Made by a program: the position numbers and the translations under genes. Positions 1 through 8,476 of a stretch of 64,000 bases of DNA are shown piece by piece (position 1 is the first letter of the stretch; every line of letters begins with the position of its first letter). This DNA is from Rhizobium sp. ASV8 (GTDB lineage: Bacteria > Pseudomonadota > Alphaproteobacteria > Rhizobiales > Rhizobiaceae). The stretch spans positions 62,001-126,000 of the forward strand of contig NZ_JAELUG010000003.1 of assembly GCF_016429255.1 (NCBI RefSeq). Direction: 5' to 3'. The notes beneath the pieces were generated by a model. It was not told the origin of the DNA. It was given only the letters and a program-made list of their open reading frames with translations, and ran no database searches.

Positions 1-1110
1 CACGACCCGCAGCCCGTCACCATCGGGCTGATTACCACGCTGTCCACGCCGGCCGGTTACATCGGCGAGGATATCCGGGATGCCTTCAATCTCGCTCTCA
101 AGGAAGAAGGAGGCAAACTCGGAGGCGTGCCGGTCACGCTGAAGATCGAGGACGATGCGCTGAAGCCTGCCAACGGCAAGCAGATCGTCGACAAGATGCT
201 GGGGGAAAACATCAAGCTCTATACGGGTGTCAACTTCTCCAACGTGCTGGCGGCGGTCCTTCCGAGCGTATTGACCGCGAAGGCATTCTACGTGAGCAAC
301 AATCCCGGCCCGTCGACGTTCGCTGGCGAAAAGTGCAATTCGAATTACTTCGTCGCATCCTATCAGAACGACGCGTTTCATGAGGCCGCCGGCCTGGCGG
401 CCAACGAACTTGGCTTCAAGAAGATGGTCATTCTTGCGCCGAACTATCAGGCAGGACGCGATGCACTCGAGGGCTTCAAGCGTACCTATAAGGGGGAGAT
501 CGTCGGCGAGATCTATACCAAGCTCGATCAGACGGATTTTTCCGTCGAGCTTGCGCGCGTCAAGTCGCTTGCACCTGACGCCATCTACCAGTTCCATCCC
601 GGCGGCGCGGGCATCAATTTCGCCAAGCAATACGCCAATTCCGGCATGGCTGCCTCGATCCCGATGGTCATTCCGAGCTTCTCCATGGATGCGCGCATGA
701 TCCAGGCGACGGGCAATGCCGCCGATGGCGTCTACGCCTCCGCCCTCTGGACGACGGAGACCGATAACCCCGCCTCCAAGGCTTTTGTCGAGGCCTTCCG
801 TAAGGATTATGGCCGCGATCCGACGATCTATGCGGCGCAGGCCTATGATACCGCCCATCTGATCGGCACCGGCCTGAAGGCCGTGGGCGGCGATCTTTCC
901 AAGGAAGATGAATTCCGCAACGCGTTGCGAAAGGCCGATTTCACGGCGATCCGCGGCGCGTTCAAGATGGGACCCAATCAACATCCGATTCAAGACTACT
1001 ATCTGACAAAATTCGAAAAGAACGCCGATGGCAAGATCGTCCAGAAGATCGTTCGGAAGGTCGCATCGGACTACGGCGATGCCTATGCGTCCAAATGCTC
1101 GATGAAATAG
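1..1110 (+). CDS. ABC transporter substrate-binding protein, branched-chain amino acid type (5' end missing)
   Basis: This is the periplasmic binding component of an ABC importer (Peripla_BP_6, LivK-like family). The frame is open from base 1, so the signal peptide and true start lie outside the window and 369 codons are visible. The first visible residues (PVTIGLITTLSTPAGYIGED) are the typical first beta strand and ligand loop of this family. The remaining sequence follows the two-lobe pattern, with hinge-region segments such as AIYQFHPGGAGINF and a C-terminal stretch containing IRGAFKMGPNQHP. The permease gene begins about 90 bases downstream, after a strong hairpin. The ligand cannot be read from the sequence. 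The hydrolases later in the operon suggest an amide, nitrile or N-formyl compound rather than a plain amino acid, which is inference. Confidence 0.9.
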   Translation, partial: HDPQPVTIGLITTLSTPAGYIGEDIRDAFNLALKEEGGKLGGVPVTLKIEDDALKPANGKQIVDKMLGENIKLYTGVNFSNVLAAVLPSVLTAKAFYVSNNPGPSTFAGEKCNSNYFVASYQNDAFHEAAGLAANELGFKKMVILAPNYQAGRDALEGFKRTYKGEIVGEIYTKLDQTDFSVELARVKSLAPDAIYQFHPGGAGINFAKQYANSGMAASIPMVIPSFSMDARMIQATGNAADGVYASALWTTETDNPASKAFVEAFRKDYGRDPTIYAAQAYDTAHLIGTGLKAVGGDLSKEDEFRNALRKADFTAIRGAFKMGPNQHPIQDYYLTKFEKNADGKIVQKIVRKVASDYGDAYASKCSMK

Positions 1111-1128
1111 CGGTATTCGCTCAGAGAT

Positions 1129-1165
1129 CCCGCCTAGGAAGCAGCTGTTGCCGCTCCTGGGCGGG
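1129..1165 (+). promoter_or_regulatory. Intercistronic hairpin between binding-protein and permease genes
   Basis: CCCGCCTAGGA (1129-1139) pairs with TCCTGGGCGGG (1155-1165), an 11-bp stem with one G-T wobble and a 15-base loop. There is no U-run after it, so it is more likely an mRNA-stabilising or processing hairpin that keeps binding-protein mRNA above permease mRNA than a full terminator. Confidence 0.65.
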
Positions 1166-1203
1166 GTCATTGCCTCGCGAATTTTCAGAATGGGGAAAGC
1201 GGG

Positions 1204-2118
1204 ATGCTGCTATTCATCGAACAGGTGCTCAATGGCCTGCAATATGGGGCCATGCTTTTCATGCTGGCATCCGGACTGACGCTGATTTTTGGTATCATGG
1301 GCGTCATCAACCTGACCCATGGCGCGTTCTACATGGTCGGAGCCTATTGCGCCGCCTTCGCCATACTGGGAAGCGGCAGCTTCCTGGTGGGGATGGTGGC
1401 CGCCGTTCTGGGCGCGGGTCTTTACGCCATGGCGATCGAGCTTTCGGTCGTGCAATGGCTCTACAAGCGTGATCATCTCTATCAGGTGCTTGCTACGCTC
1501 GGGCTCATTCTGTTTACCAATGAAGCCGTCAGCATGATCTTCGGGCGCCAGCCGCCCTTTGTGGATATACCGTCCGCCCTGCAGGGCGCCGTTTCGATCC
1601 TGCCGGGGGTGGAATATCCCGTCATGCGTCTCGCATTCATCGTCGTCGGAGCGCTTGTGGCAATCGGATTGTGGTTGCTGGTCAACAAGACGCGTATCGG
1701 CATGCTGATCCGCGCCGGCGCGGACGACCGGGAGATGGTGGATGCGCTCGGGGTCAATGTTCGCCGTCTCTATACGATCCTGTTTGGTCTCGGCGGCGCG
1801 CTTTGCGGCCTGGCCGGCGTGATGGCCGCGCCGCTCCTGGCGATCGAGATCGGCATGGGCGAACGCGTTCTGATCACGACCTTCGTCGTCATCGTCATCG
1901 GCGGTGTCGGGTCGATCAGGGGAGCACTGGTCGGAGCGCTTCTGGTCGGGATGGTCGACAGCATGGGACGCGCCTACCTTCCACAACTGATGCAGTTGCT
2001 GCTGCCGCCTTCAACAGCCGATACACTCAGCGCCGGGCTCGTTTCCGCCAGTGTCTACGTTTTGATGGCCGTGGTGCTTTTGTTTCGCCCGCTGGGCCTG
2101 CTGGCGGCGAGAGGCTGA
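1204..2118 (+). CDS. Branched-chain amino acid-type ABC transporter permease (LivH family)
   Basis: This 304-residue inner-membrane protein is one of the two channel-forming subunits of the importer. It starts MLLFIEQVLNGLQYGAML, the classic LivH opening, and has roughly eight hydrophobic segments. The coupling-loop region NKTRIGMLIRAGADDREMVD (about residues 160-180) and the glycine-rich VIVIGGVGSIRGALVGALL (about 225-243) are family hallmarks. Length is normal for LivH (about 290-310). The gene is the first of an unbroken run in which each gene overlaps or nearly touches the next, so it is probably co-translated with the LivM partner 3 bases downstream. Confidence 0.93.
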   Translation: MLLFIEQVLNGLQYGAMLFMLASGLTLIFGIMGVINLTHGAFYMVGAYCAAFAILGSGSFLVGMVAAVLGAGLYAMAIELSVVQWLYKRDHLYQVLATLGLILFTNEAVSMIFGRQPPFVDIPSALQGAVSILPGVEYPVMRLAFIVVGALVAIGLWLLVNKTRIGMLIRAGADDREMVDALGVNVRRLYTILFGLGGALCGLAGVMAAPLLAIEIGMGERVLITTFVVIVIGGVGSIRGALVGALLVGMVDSMGRAYLPQLMQLLLPPSTADTLSAGLVSASVYVLMAVVLLFRPLGLLAARG

Positions 2119-2121
2119 CCG

Positions 2122-3090
2122 ATGCGTTCGACAAGAATTGCAATCATCCTCATCGGCCTTGTCGCCTTTGCTATCGTTCCGCTTCTATCAGCATTTACGG
2201 GCAATGCTTCCATCGAAGGTCTGGCTACACGCATCGTCATCTACGCGATTGCTGCCGTCAGCCTTGATCTGATCATGGGTTATGGTGCGCTCGTCAGCTT
2301 CGGGCATGCCATGTTCTTCGCCGTCGGTGGTTATGCCGTCGGTATCATCGCCTACCATACCAGCAATGGAGAGCCGCTTCTCGGTTGGCAAGGCACGAAT
2401 ACTGCCCTCATCGTCTGGCCGATTGGACTGCTTGCCTGCATCGCACTTGCGACGATCGTCGGCTGGCTTGCGCTCAAGACCGCGGGCGTGCAGTTCATCA
2501 TGATCACGCTGGCCTTCGCGCAAATGGTGTTCTTCATCCTTGTCTCGCTGGCCACATATGGCGGCGACGACGGCCTGCTGATCGACGCACGCAACACCTT
2601 GCCGCTGATCGACACCACCAACGGATCCAGCTTTTATTATCTATGTCTGTTTCTGCTGGTTCTCTGGACGATGTTCTGCATGATGATCGTCAATTCCCGC
2701 TTCGGCCTAATCTTCCAGGCGCTGCGTCAGAGTGAACGGCGGGCCGTCAATCTGGGCGTCCGCCCCTTGAATTTCCGGCTGACGGCTTTCGTCATTTCCG
2801 CCTTCGGCACCGGCCTGGCGGGCATTCTCTGGGCCAATTACGCGCTGTTCGTTACACCTGACATGGCAGCCTGGTCGAAATCAGGCGAGTTCATGGCAAT
2901 CGTCGTGCTTGGTGGTTTGGGCACGTTGATCGGCCCGATTGCCGGTGCCGCCGTCTTCATCATCCTGGAACAGATCCTGTCCGGCTGGACCGAGCAGTGG
3001 ATGATCATCATGGGCCCGATCCTGACCTTGATTGCCCTGTTCGGACGACATGGCATGCTGGGGCGCTTGTTGGGGAAACACCATGGCTGA
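2122..3090 (+). CDS. Branched-chain amino acid-type ABC transporter permease (LivM family)
   Basis: This is the second membrane subunit, 322 residues, with about nine hydrophobic stretches. The LivM signature DLIMGYGALVSFGHAMFF lies at about residues 49-66, and the coupling segment ALRQSERRAVNLGV at about 200-213. A further conserved stretch, IVVLGGLGTLIGPIAGAA, lies at about 257-274. It forms the heterodimeric channel with the LivH-type protein. Its stop overlaps the start of the first ATPase gene by 8 bases (ATGGCTGA), pointing to translational coupling. Confidence 0.93.
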   Translation: MRSTRIAIILIGLVAFAIVPLLSAFTGNASIEGLATRIVIYAIAAVSLDLIMGYGALVSFGHAMFFAVGGYAVGIIAYHTSNGEPLLGWQGTNTALIVWPIGLLACIALATIVGWLALKTAGVQFIMITLAFAQMVFFILVSLATYGGDDGLLIDARNTLPLIDTTNGSSFYYLCLFLLVLWTMFCMMIVNSRFGLIFQALRQSERRAVNLGVRPLNFRLTAFVISAFGTGLAGILWANYALFVTPDMAAWSKSGEFMAIVVLGGLGTLIGPIAGAAVFIILEQILSGWTEQWMIIMGPILTLIALFGRHGMLGRLLGKHHG

Positions 3091-3841
3091 CACGAAGGCA
3101 TCCGTCCTGGTACTTCAGAACCTCCAAAAGAAATTCGGTGCCTTGGTCGCGACCAACGGCGTCGATCTGGATGTGCGGCAAGGAGAGCTTCACGCCTTGA
3201 TCGGTCCGAACGGTGCCGGAAAATCGACACTGATCGCCCAGATTTGCGGTGAAATCGTCCCTGACGCCGGCCGCATTCTGTTCGACGGGCAAGATATCAC
3301 CGGTCTGCCCGCCTATCGGCGCGCGCGCATGGGAATGGGGCGTTCCTTCCAGCTCACGCAACTATGTGTCGACTTCACGGCAATGGAAAACGTTCTGCTG
3401 TCATTGGAGGCCAAGGGCGGCGGCTCGGCGGATATTTTCAGGAATCCCCGGCGCAATGCCGCCAATCTGCAAATTGCCAAAACCTGGCTTGAGCGGGCGG
3501 GCCTTGGCGATCAGGGAGAGCGTATCGTATCCAGTCTGGCACATGGCCAGAGGCGGCAGCTCGAAATTGCCGTCGCTCTTGCGCGCAATCCCCGGCTGCT
3601 CCTGCTCGACGAGCCGATGGCCGGCATGGGGGCGGAGGAATCCGCCTCGCTGACAGCTCTGCTGCGGGACCTCAAACGCGACTATCCCATCCTGCTTATC
3701 GAGCACGATATGGATGCCGTTTTCGCGCTAGCCGACAGGATCAGTGTCCTTGTCTACGGCAAGGTCATTTTTACCGGGACAGCAAGCGAGATCCGCGCTC
3801 ATCCGGAAGTCCGGGCCGCATATCTGGGGGAGGAAGCCTGA
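3083..3841 (+). CDS. Branched-chain amino acid-type ABC transporter ATPase (LivG family)
   Basis: One of the two cytoplasmic ATPases that drive the importer, 252 residues. Walker A GPNGAGKST is near residue 40, the signature-like SSLAHGQRRQLEIA near 150 (the H instead of G is usual in LivG), and Walker B LLLLDEP near 173. The H-loop appears as LLIEHDMD. An in-frame start 51 bases further upstream exists but would add an unconserved leader inside the permease gene. The ATG at 3083 gives MADTKASVLVLQ, the normal N-terminus. The stop shares its last base with the ATG of the partner ATPase (TGATG). Confidence 0.93.
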   Translation: MADTKASVLVLQNLQKKFGALVATNGVDLDVRQGELHALIGPNGAGKSTLIAQICGEIVPDAGRILFDGQDITGLPAYRRARMGMGRSFQLTQLCVDFTAMENVLLSLEAKGGGSADIFRNPRRNAANLQIAKTWLERAGLGDQGERIVSSLAHGQRRQLEIAVALARNPRLLLLDEPMAGMGAEESASLTALLRDLKRDYPILLIEHDMDAVFALADRISVLVYGKVIFTGTASEIRAHPEVRAAYLGEEA

Positions 3842-4527
3842 TGCTGACGCTCGACAAACTTGAGGCAGGATACGGTCAGGCGCGCGTCTTGTTCGGCATG
3901 TCCATAGAGGCCAAGGCGGGAGAGGTCATCTCGCTGATAGGCCGCAACGGCATGGGCAAATCGACCACCGTCAAGTCGATCATGGGCATGATCAAACCGA
4001 CGGCCGGAACGATCCGCTTCGCAGATACGATCGTCAATCGCTTGCCGCCAAATGCCATTGCGCGGCTTGGCATCGGACTGGTGCCGGAGGGGCGCCGCGT
4101 CTTTCCATCCCTGAGTGTCGAGGAAAATCTCATCGCGACCTCACGTCCCGGGGCATGGACGCTGCAACGCGTCGTCCAGCTTTTTCCGCGGCTGGAGGAA
4201 CGCAAGCGGCAACCGGCTCGAACTCTTTCGGGCGGAGAGCAGCAGATGCTTGCAATCGGTCGGGCTCTGCTCACCAATCCGAAGCTGCTCATCCTTGATG
4301 AGGCGACGGAGGGGCTCGCGCCGGTCATTCGTTCCGAAATCTGGCGTTGCCTGCATGAATTGAAAAATATCGGCCAGACTGTTCTGGTCATCGACAAGAA
4401 CCTGTCCGAGATGGCCACTCTGGTGGATCGCCACAATATCGTCGACAAAGGGCGCGTGGTGTGGACGGGAAATCCTGCCGAGCTCGCGGCCGACCAGGAC
4501 CTGTCACACCGCTATCTGGGGATTTGA
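3841..4527 (+). CDS. Branched-chain amino acid-type ABC transporter ATPase (LivF family)
   Basis: The second ATPase of the importer, 228 residues, slightly shorter than typical LivF (about 235). It has Walker A GRNGMGKST near residue 37, a canonical LSGGEQQMLAIGRAL signature near 130 and Walker B LLILDEATEGLAP near 150. It is co-translated with the LivG-type subunit through a one-base stop/start overlap. Only 2 bases separate its stop from the next gene, a hydrolase, so transporter and enzymes are made from one transcript. Confidence 0.93.
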   Translation: MLTLDKLEAGYGQARVLFGMSIEAKAGEVISLIGRNGMGKSTTVKSIMGMIKPTAGTIRFADTIVNRLPPNAIARLGIGLVPEGRRVFPSLSVEENLIATSRPGAWTLQRVVQLFPRLEERKRQPARTLSGGEQQMLAIGRALLTNPKLLILDEATEGLAPVIRSEIWRCLHELKNIGQTVLVIDKNLSEMATLVDRHNIVDKGRVVWTGNPAELAADQDLSHRYLGI

Positions 4528-4529
4528 CG

Positions 4530-5411
4530 ATGGCTGAATTCTTCTATCAGGGCTATGACGCCGCGGCTTTGGATATCCAATACAATGCGCGCGCAAGCGT
4601 TGCCTCCTTCGACGACGAATATGCAAGGCTTGTAGACGTCAGCAAGGCGGTGAGGCGGGATTTCAAGCACCAGGCGGGGATCGTCTACGACGACGATAGC
4701 GGTGAGACGCTTGATCTCTACCCGGCCGGCAAGGACGCGCCGCTGTTTGTCTGGATTCATGGCGGTTATTGGCGTGGCGGCAATGCTGCAGATAATGCCT
4801 TTGCGGTTCCCGGCTTGCATGTGCATGGCTTTAATGTCGCCGTGATCGACTATACGCTTGCGCCCGCCGTCACCCTCGATGAGATCGTCCGGCAGATCCG
4901 CACCGCGATCTCATTCCTGCATCGTAACCGAGACCGGTTCAACATCGGGGCGGGGCCCTTCGTGGTTGGCGGGACGTCAGCGGGCGGCCATCTGACGGCC
5001 ATGCTACTGTCGGATGACTGGCAGCGGGTCTACGGCGTGCCCGACGATATCGTTGGCGTCGCGCTCGATCTGTCCGGTTTGCACGACCTTACGCCTTTGC
5101 CGCACACGCATATCAACGGATGGATGAATTTCGACGCGGCAATGGTCGCCCGCAATAGCCCGATATTCCTGATGCCGAAGACCTCCTCCGCGCATCTCAT
5201 TGCTTCCGTCGGCGGCCTGGAGACGCCAGAGTTTCGCAGACAGACAGCTGCCTATGCCGAGGCATGGCAGCAGGCAGGACATTCGGTCACGGTGGTCGAT
5301 ATGCCTGACCTTAATCATTTCAACCTGCCGCTGACCCTGCAGGAGGCGGATGGGAAGCTCGTCCGCGCGGCTCTGCACGCCGCCACCCGCACCGGTATGT
5401 GGAGCCGCTGA
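4530..5411 (+). CDS. Alpha/beta hydrolase, kynurenine-formamidase-like
   Basis: A 293-residue cytoplasmic serine hydrolase. The oxyanion-hole motif HGGYWR near residue 75 is characteristic of arylformamidase-type and hormone-sensitive-lipase-type alpha/beta hydrolases. The nucleophile elbow GGTSAGG is near residue 148 and the putative catalytic His lies in DLNHFNLP near 275. Known members hydrolyse N-formylkynurenine or similar formamides and esters. No tryptophan 2,3-dioxygenase or kynureninase is nearby, so a formamide or amide carried by the upstream importer is the better guess. The start at 4530 was chosen because it lies just after the LivF stop; a longer frame reaches 4461 but overlaps livF. 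The stop overlaps the nitrilase ATG (TGATG). Confidence 0.85.
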   Translation: MAEFFYQGYDAAALDIQYNARASVASFDDEYARLVDVSKAVRRDFKHQAGIVYDDDSGETLDLYPAGKDAPLFVWIHGGYWRGGNAADNAFAVPGLHVHGFNVAVIDYTLAPAVTLDEIVRQIRTAISFLHRNRDRFNIGAGPFVVGGTSAGGHLTAMLLSDDWQRVYGVPDDIVGVALDLSGLHDLTPLPHTHINGWMNFDAAMVARNSPIFLMPKTSSAHLIASVGGLETPEFRRQTAAYAEAWQQAGHSVTVVDMPDLNHFNLPLTLQEADGKLVRAALHAATRTGMWSR

Positions 5412-6358
5412 TGACGACGTCATGGAAGGCCGCCATTGCCCAGTTTGGGTCCGTTCCCGACGATCCGGTTGCCGCTGCGCAAAAGGCGGCCGGAATCATT
5501 CATGAGGCTGCCGGGGAAGGTGCGCGGCTGATCGTCTTCCCTGAAGCCTTCCTTGGCGGCTATCCGAAGGGTGCCTCGTTCGGCTGTCCGGTTGGCGTGC
5601 GCAAGCCCGAAGGGCGCGAAGCCTACATGCTCTATCACAAGGCAGCGATCGACCTTGAGGGGCGGGAGGTCGAAACAATATGCGACGCGACGGCGAAGAC
5701 CGGCGCTTTCGTTGTGATTGGATGTATCGAGCGCGATGGGGGCACTTTATATTGCACGGCGCTGTTCTTTGATGGCGAACGAGGCCTCATTGGCAAACAT
5801 CGCAAGCTGATGCCGACGGCGGGCGAGCGGTTGGTCTGGGGTTTTGGCGATGGTTCGACGATGCCCGTCTTCGATACGCCGCTCGGCAGGGTAGGCGCTG
5901 TCATCTGCTGGGAAAACTATATGCCGATGCTGCGGATGCATATGTATTCGCAAGGAATCAGCATCTATTGCGCGCCGACGGCCGACGATCGGGACAGCTG
6001 GGTTCCGTCGATGCGGCATATCGCACTGGAAGGGCGTTGCTATGTGTTGACCGCTTGCCAATACATCACGCGTAATGCCTATCCCGCCGACCACGAATCC
6101 TCGATCGGCAACGCGCCTGAAACAGTCATGATGCGCGGCGGCAGCGCAATCATAGACCCGCTGGGTCGTGTGCTTGCCGGCCCGCACTTCGGAGGCGAAG
6201 CCATCCTATATGCGCAGATCGATCCCGACGAAGTGCTGCGCGGCAAGTTCGATTTCGACGTCGTCGGCCATTACGGTCGCCCCGACATATTCGAGCTGAC
6301 CGTCGACGACAGACCGAAGAATACGGTCAGGCCGCTATCACGGTTCGAAAAGGGTTAA
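5411..6358 (+). CDS. Carbon-nitrogen hydrolase, nitrilase family
   Basis: A 315-residue enzyme of the nitrilase branch. The catalytic triad can be read directly: Glu in FPEAFLGGYPKG (about residue 45), Lys in HRKLMPT (about 130) and Cys in VICWENYMP (about 165). The CWENYMP context is the form seen in true nitrilases, which turn R-CN into R-COOH plus ammonia; amidases usually carry different residues there. Length fits the family (about 310-350). It is translationally coupled to the hydrolase before it. With the importer, it suggests use of a nitrile or cyano compound as nitrogen source, but the substrate is not visible from sequence. Confidence 0.9.
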   Translation: MTTSWKAAIAQFGSVPDDPVAAAQKAAGIIHEAAGEGARLIVFPEAFLGGYPKGASFGCPVGVRKPEGREAYMLYHKAAIDLEGREVETICDATAKTGAFVVIGCIERDGGTLYCTALFFDGERGLIGKHRKLMPTAGERLVWGFGDGSTMPVFDTPLGRVGAVICWENYMPMLRMHMYSQGISIYCAPTADDRDSWVPSMRHIALEGRCYVLTACQYITRNAYPADHESSIGNAPETVMMRGGSAIIDPLGRVLAGPHFGGEAILYAQIDPDEVLRGKFDFDVVGHYGRPDIFELTVDDRPKNTVRPLSRFEKG

Positions 6359-6362
6359 GACC

Positions 6363-7019
6363 ATGCGGTTCGATATGAACAAGCTTAACGGACAGGAGCG
6401 CTACAAGATCCTCGCTTCGTCGATCGTCCCGCGCCCGATCGCTTGGATTACCAGTATCTCCGCGGACGGCGTTCGAAACGCGGCGCCTTTCAGCTTTTTC
6501 AACATGATGGGCAATTCGCCCCCGACCGTCGCCATCGGATTGATGCCGCAGGCCGGTCGCCTGAAGGATACGGCTGCGAACATTCTGGCCACCGGCGAAT
6601 TCGTCATCAATCTGGTCGATGAGCCGAACGCGCAAGCCATGAACCTCACCTGCATCGACGCTCCCGCAGACATCGACGAAATCGAATTGGCGGGACTTTC
6701 CGTGGCGCCGTCCGAGACCGTGGCACCCCCGCGCATATCGACCGCGCCAGTCTCGATGGAATGTCGCATGCTAAGCTCGGTCGTGACCGGCCCGCTCCAG
6801 ACCATCGTGATCGGGCAGGTGAACATGGTGCATATCCGTGACGAGTTCGTGCTTGACGCCGAGCGCTGCTATGTCGATACGCCGCGGCTCGGGCTGGTCG
6901 CTCGCACGCATGGAAGCGGTGGTTATCTGCGCTCGGGAGACTATTTCCAGATCGATAGGCCGACGTGGAAGGAGTATATAGAAAGCAAGGCCGACCGCGC
7001 CAAGCAATCGCCCGCCTGA
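6363..7019 (+). CDS. Flavin reductase-like domain protein (DIM6/NTAB type)
   Basis: A 218-residue protein whose start (YKILASSIVPRPIAWITSIS) and following APFSFFNMMGNSPPTVAIG match the FMN-binding split-barrel of the flavin reductase-like family. Members bind FMN and reduce free flavin for a partner monooxygenase, or act as flavoprotein oxygenases. No partner monooxygenase is in this operon, so it may act alone or with an enzyme encoded elsewhere. It sits 4 bases after the nitrilase stop, in the same transcript. The C-terminus (SGGYLRSGDYFQIDRP) is the usual tail of this subfamily. Confidence 0.85.
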   Translation: MRFDMNKLNGQERYKILASSIVPRPIAWITSISADGVRNAAPFSFFNMMGNSPPTVAIGLMPQAGRLKDTAANILATGEFVINLVDEPNAQAMNLTCIDAPADIDEIELAGLSVAPSETVAPPRISTAPVSMECRMLSSVVTGPLQTIVIGQVNMVHIRDEFVLDAERCYVDTPRLGLVARTHGSGGYLRSGDYFQIDRPTWKEYIESKADRAKQSPA

Positions 7020-7051
7020 ATTTGAAAGAGTAAGGACTGTTCCGTACCGCG

Positions 7052-7717
7052 ATGACCCTAGCTGAATCTGCCTATTTCAATCTACGCAACGACATATTGC
7101 ACGGGCGGCTCATTCCCGGCCAACCGCTTCGCCTGGAGTTTCTGAAAACACAGTATGGCCTGAGTTTTTCTCCGTTGCGCGAAGCGTTGAACAGGCTTCA
7201 TGCGGAGAGGTTGGTGGTCAACGACCCGCCGCGCGGGTTTACCGTTGCACCGGTCTCGCCCTCGGAAATGCAGGATGTAATGAATGTTCGAATCCTGGTC
7301 GAAAGTCAGGCGTTGCGGCAGTCGGTAGAACTTGGCGGCGACGATTGGGAGACGGAGGTCGTGGCGGCGTTTCATAAGCTCGACCTGCAATCGGGGCGGA
7401 TGAAGGATGCTGGTGGGACGGCTGACGGCGATGCGCTGATGCAATTTGAGCTTCGCCATCATGAGTTCCATCGAGCGCTGCTGTCGGCTTGCGGCTCGCC
7501 GCGCCTGCTTGCTTTGTTTGCGCAGCTCTATGCCGAAACGCAGCGTTACCGTCTGCCGAGCTTCAGAAATGTGGACCATTCGCGCTCGGCGCGTGATCTG
7601 TCTGCGGAGCATAGTGGCATCATGGAGGCCGCCCTGGCGCGGCAGGCGGATAAGGCTGTCGACCTGCTGCGTGAACACTACAATCGAACCGTCACCTATA
7701 TTGTCAACGCGACCTGA
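7052..7717 (+). CDS. GntR family transcriptional regulator, FCD subfamily
   Basis: A 221-residue regulator. The N-terminal winged helix (about residues 5-70) carries the GntR pattern LRNDILHGRLIPGQPLRLE followed by SFSPLREALNRL. The C-terminal all-helical FCD ligand domain includes the probable metal-binding positions in FELRHHEFHRALL and in REHYNRTV. It is the last gene of the importer-hydrolase operon, 32 bases after the flavin-reductase-like gene, so it is probably the autoregulated local controller. The operator would be upstream of the binding-protein gene, outside the window. Confidence 0.9.
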   Translation: MTLAESAYFNLRNDILHGRLIPGQPLRLEFLKTQYGLSFSPLREALNRLHAERLVVNDPPRGFTVAPVSPSEMQDVMNVRILVESQALRQSVELGGDDWETEVVAAFHKLDLQSGRMKDAGGTADGDALMQFELRHHEFHRALLSACGSPRLLALFAQLYAETQRYRLPSFRNVDHSRSARDLSAEHSGIMEAALARQADKAVDLLREHYNRTVTYIVNAT

Positions 7718-7953
7718 CGGCATTTATGCTTCTGGCTGGAGTTTGCCTTGGTAATTGCGGATTTCCGCGACTTCCTTGTTTCAAGGGCACCACTTGTCCC
7801 GACGAGGCGAAATCCAGTATTGAGTCGCCTCTTGCCTCACGGTCGCAAGGCCGGACAATCATAAAGAGGGCGGTCTGTTGCTGGCCGTCGTATTGGATGT
7901 TCGCCCCCAGGCTCTGATGGGGCATTCTTGTTTTTCGATGCAGAGGATGGACT

Positions 7954-8232
7954 ATGGGTCAGATTCTTCATGGGAGCGCCACGAGGGCAGTTGCCCTGGG
8001 CATTCTGCTGGCTTGTCCCGCGGTTTTGCTTGTTTCCTGCTCGACAGCTGGCGGAACGGGTGGTCAATCAAGTGCGGTAACCGCGAGCAAATCGACAGAT
8101 CCCGCCAGTGCCAAAGAAAAAGCGGCCGAGCGTCGGCGATGGGCAGAGAGAGTTCAGCGCGATAATGATCTCGCGCCAAGCGGATCGACGCCGGGCTACT
8201 ATGGCTCTTTCGGTCCCCGTTTCAGTTGGTGA
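7954..8232 (+). CDS. Small putative lipoprotein
   Basis: A 92-residue protein with a hydrophobic leader (ALGILLACPAVLLVSC) ending in the lipobox LVSC, so the mature lipoprotein would begin at Cys29. The mature part is short, polar and rich in Ser, Ala and Lys (KSTDPASAKEKAAERRR), then ends GYYGSFGPRFSW. The ribosome-binding site AGAGGATGG lies just upstream. No domain is recognised. It stands alone between the GntR gene and serA. Confidence 0.6.
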   Translation: MGQILHGSATRAVALGILLACPAVLLVSCSTAGGTGGQSSAVTASKSTDPASAKEKAAERRRWAERVQRDNDLAPSGSTPGYYGSFGPRFSW

Positions 8233-8476
8233 GCGATAGAGTTACAGATCGGTCCTGTCTGGACCCGATTGGCCTATAATGCCTTCTCCGCTCCCGATCT
8301 ATTTCACCATCGGCGTTCGTTCGGGCGGATAGGCTTGGGTTTGACATCCGCCTTGTCTGGGACTGAACCCGTTGCGTTTTTCCTGAGTTGTCTTACCCCG
8401 CGAGCTTGTGAGTTGCGCGCAGCACTCGTCCAGCGCGCAACCGATGACCTTCCGGAAAGCTGATTTCCCGCTCGCG

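Noticed and set aside
1210-1986. Long reverse-strand open frame inside the LivH-type permease gene
   Set aside because: Shadow of a high-GC gene. The translated product is rich in His, Asp and Arg, with no domain or ribosome-binding site.
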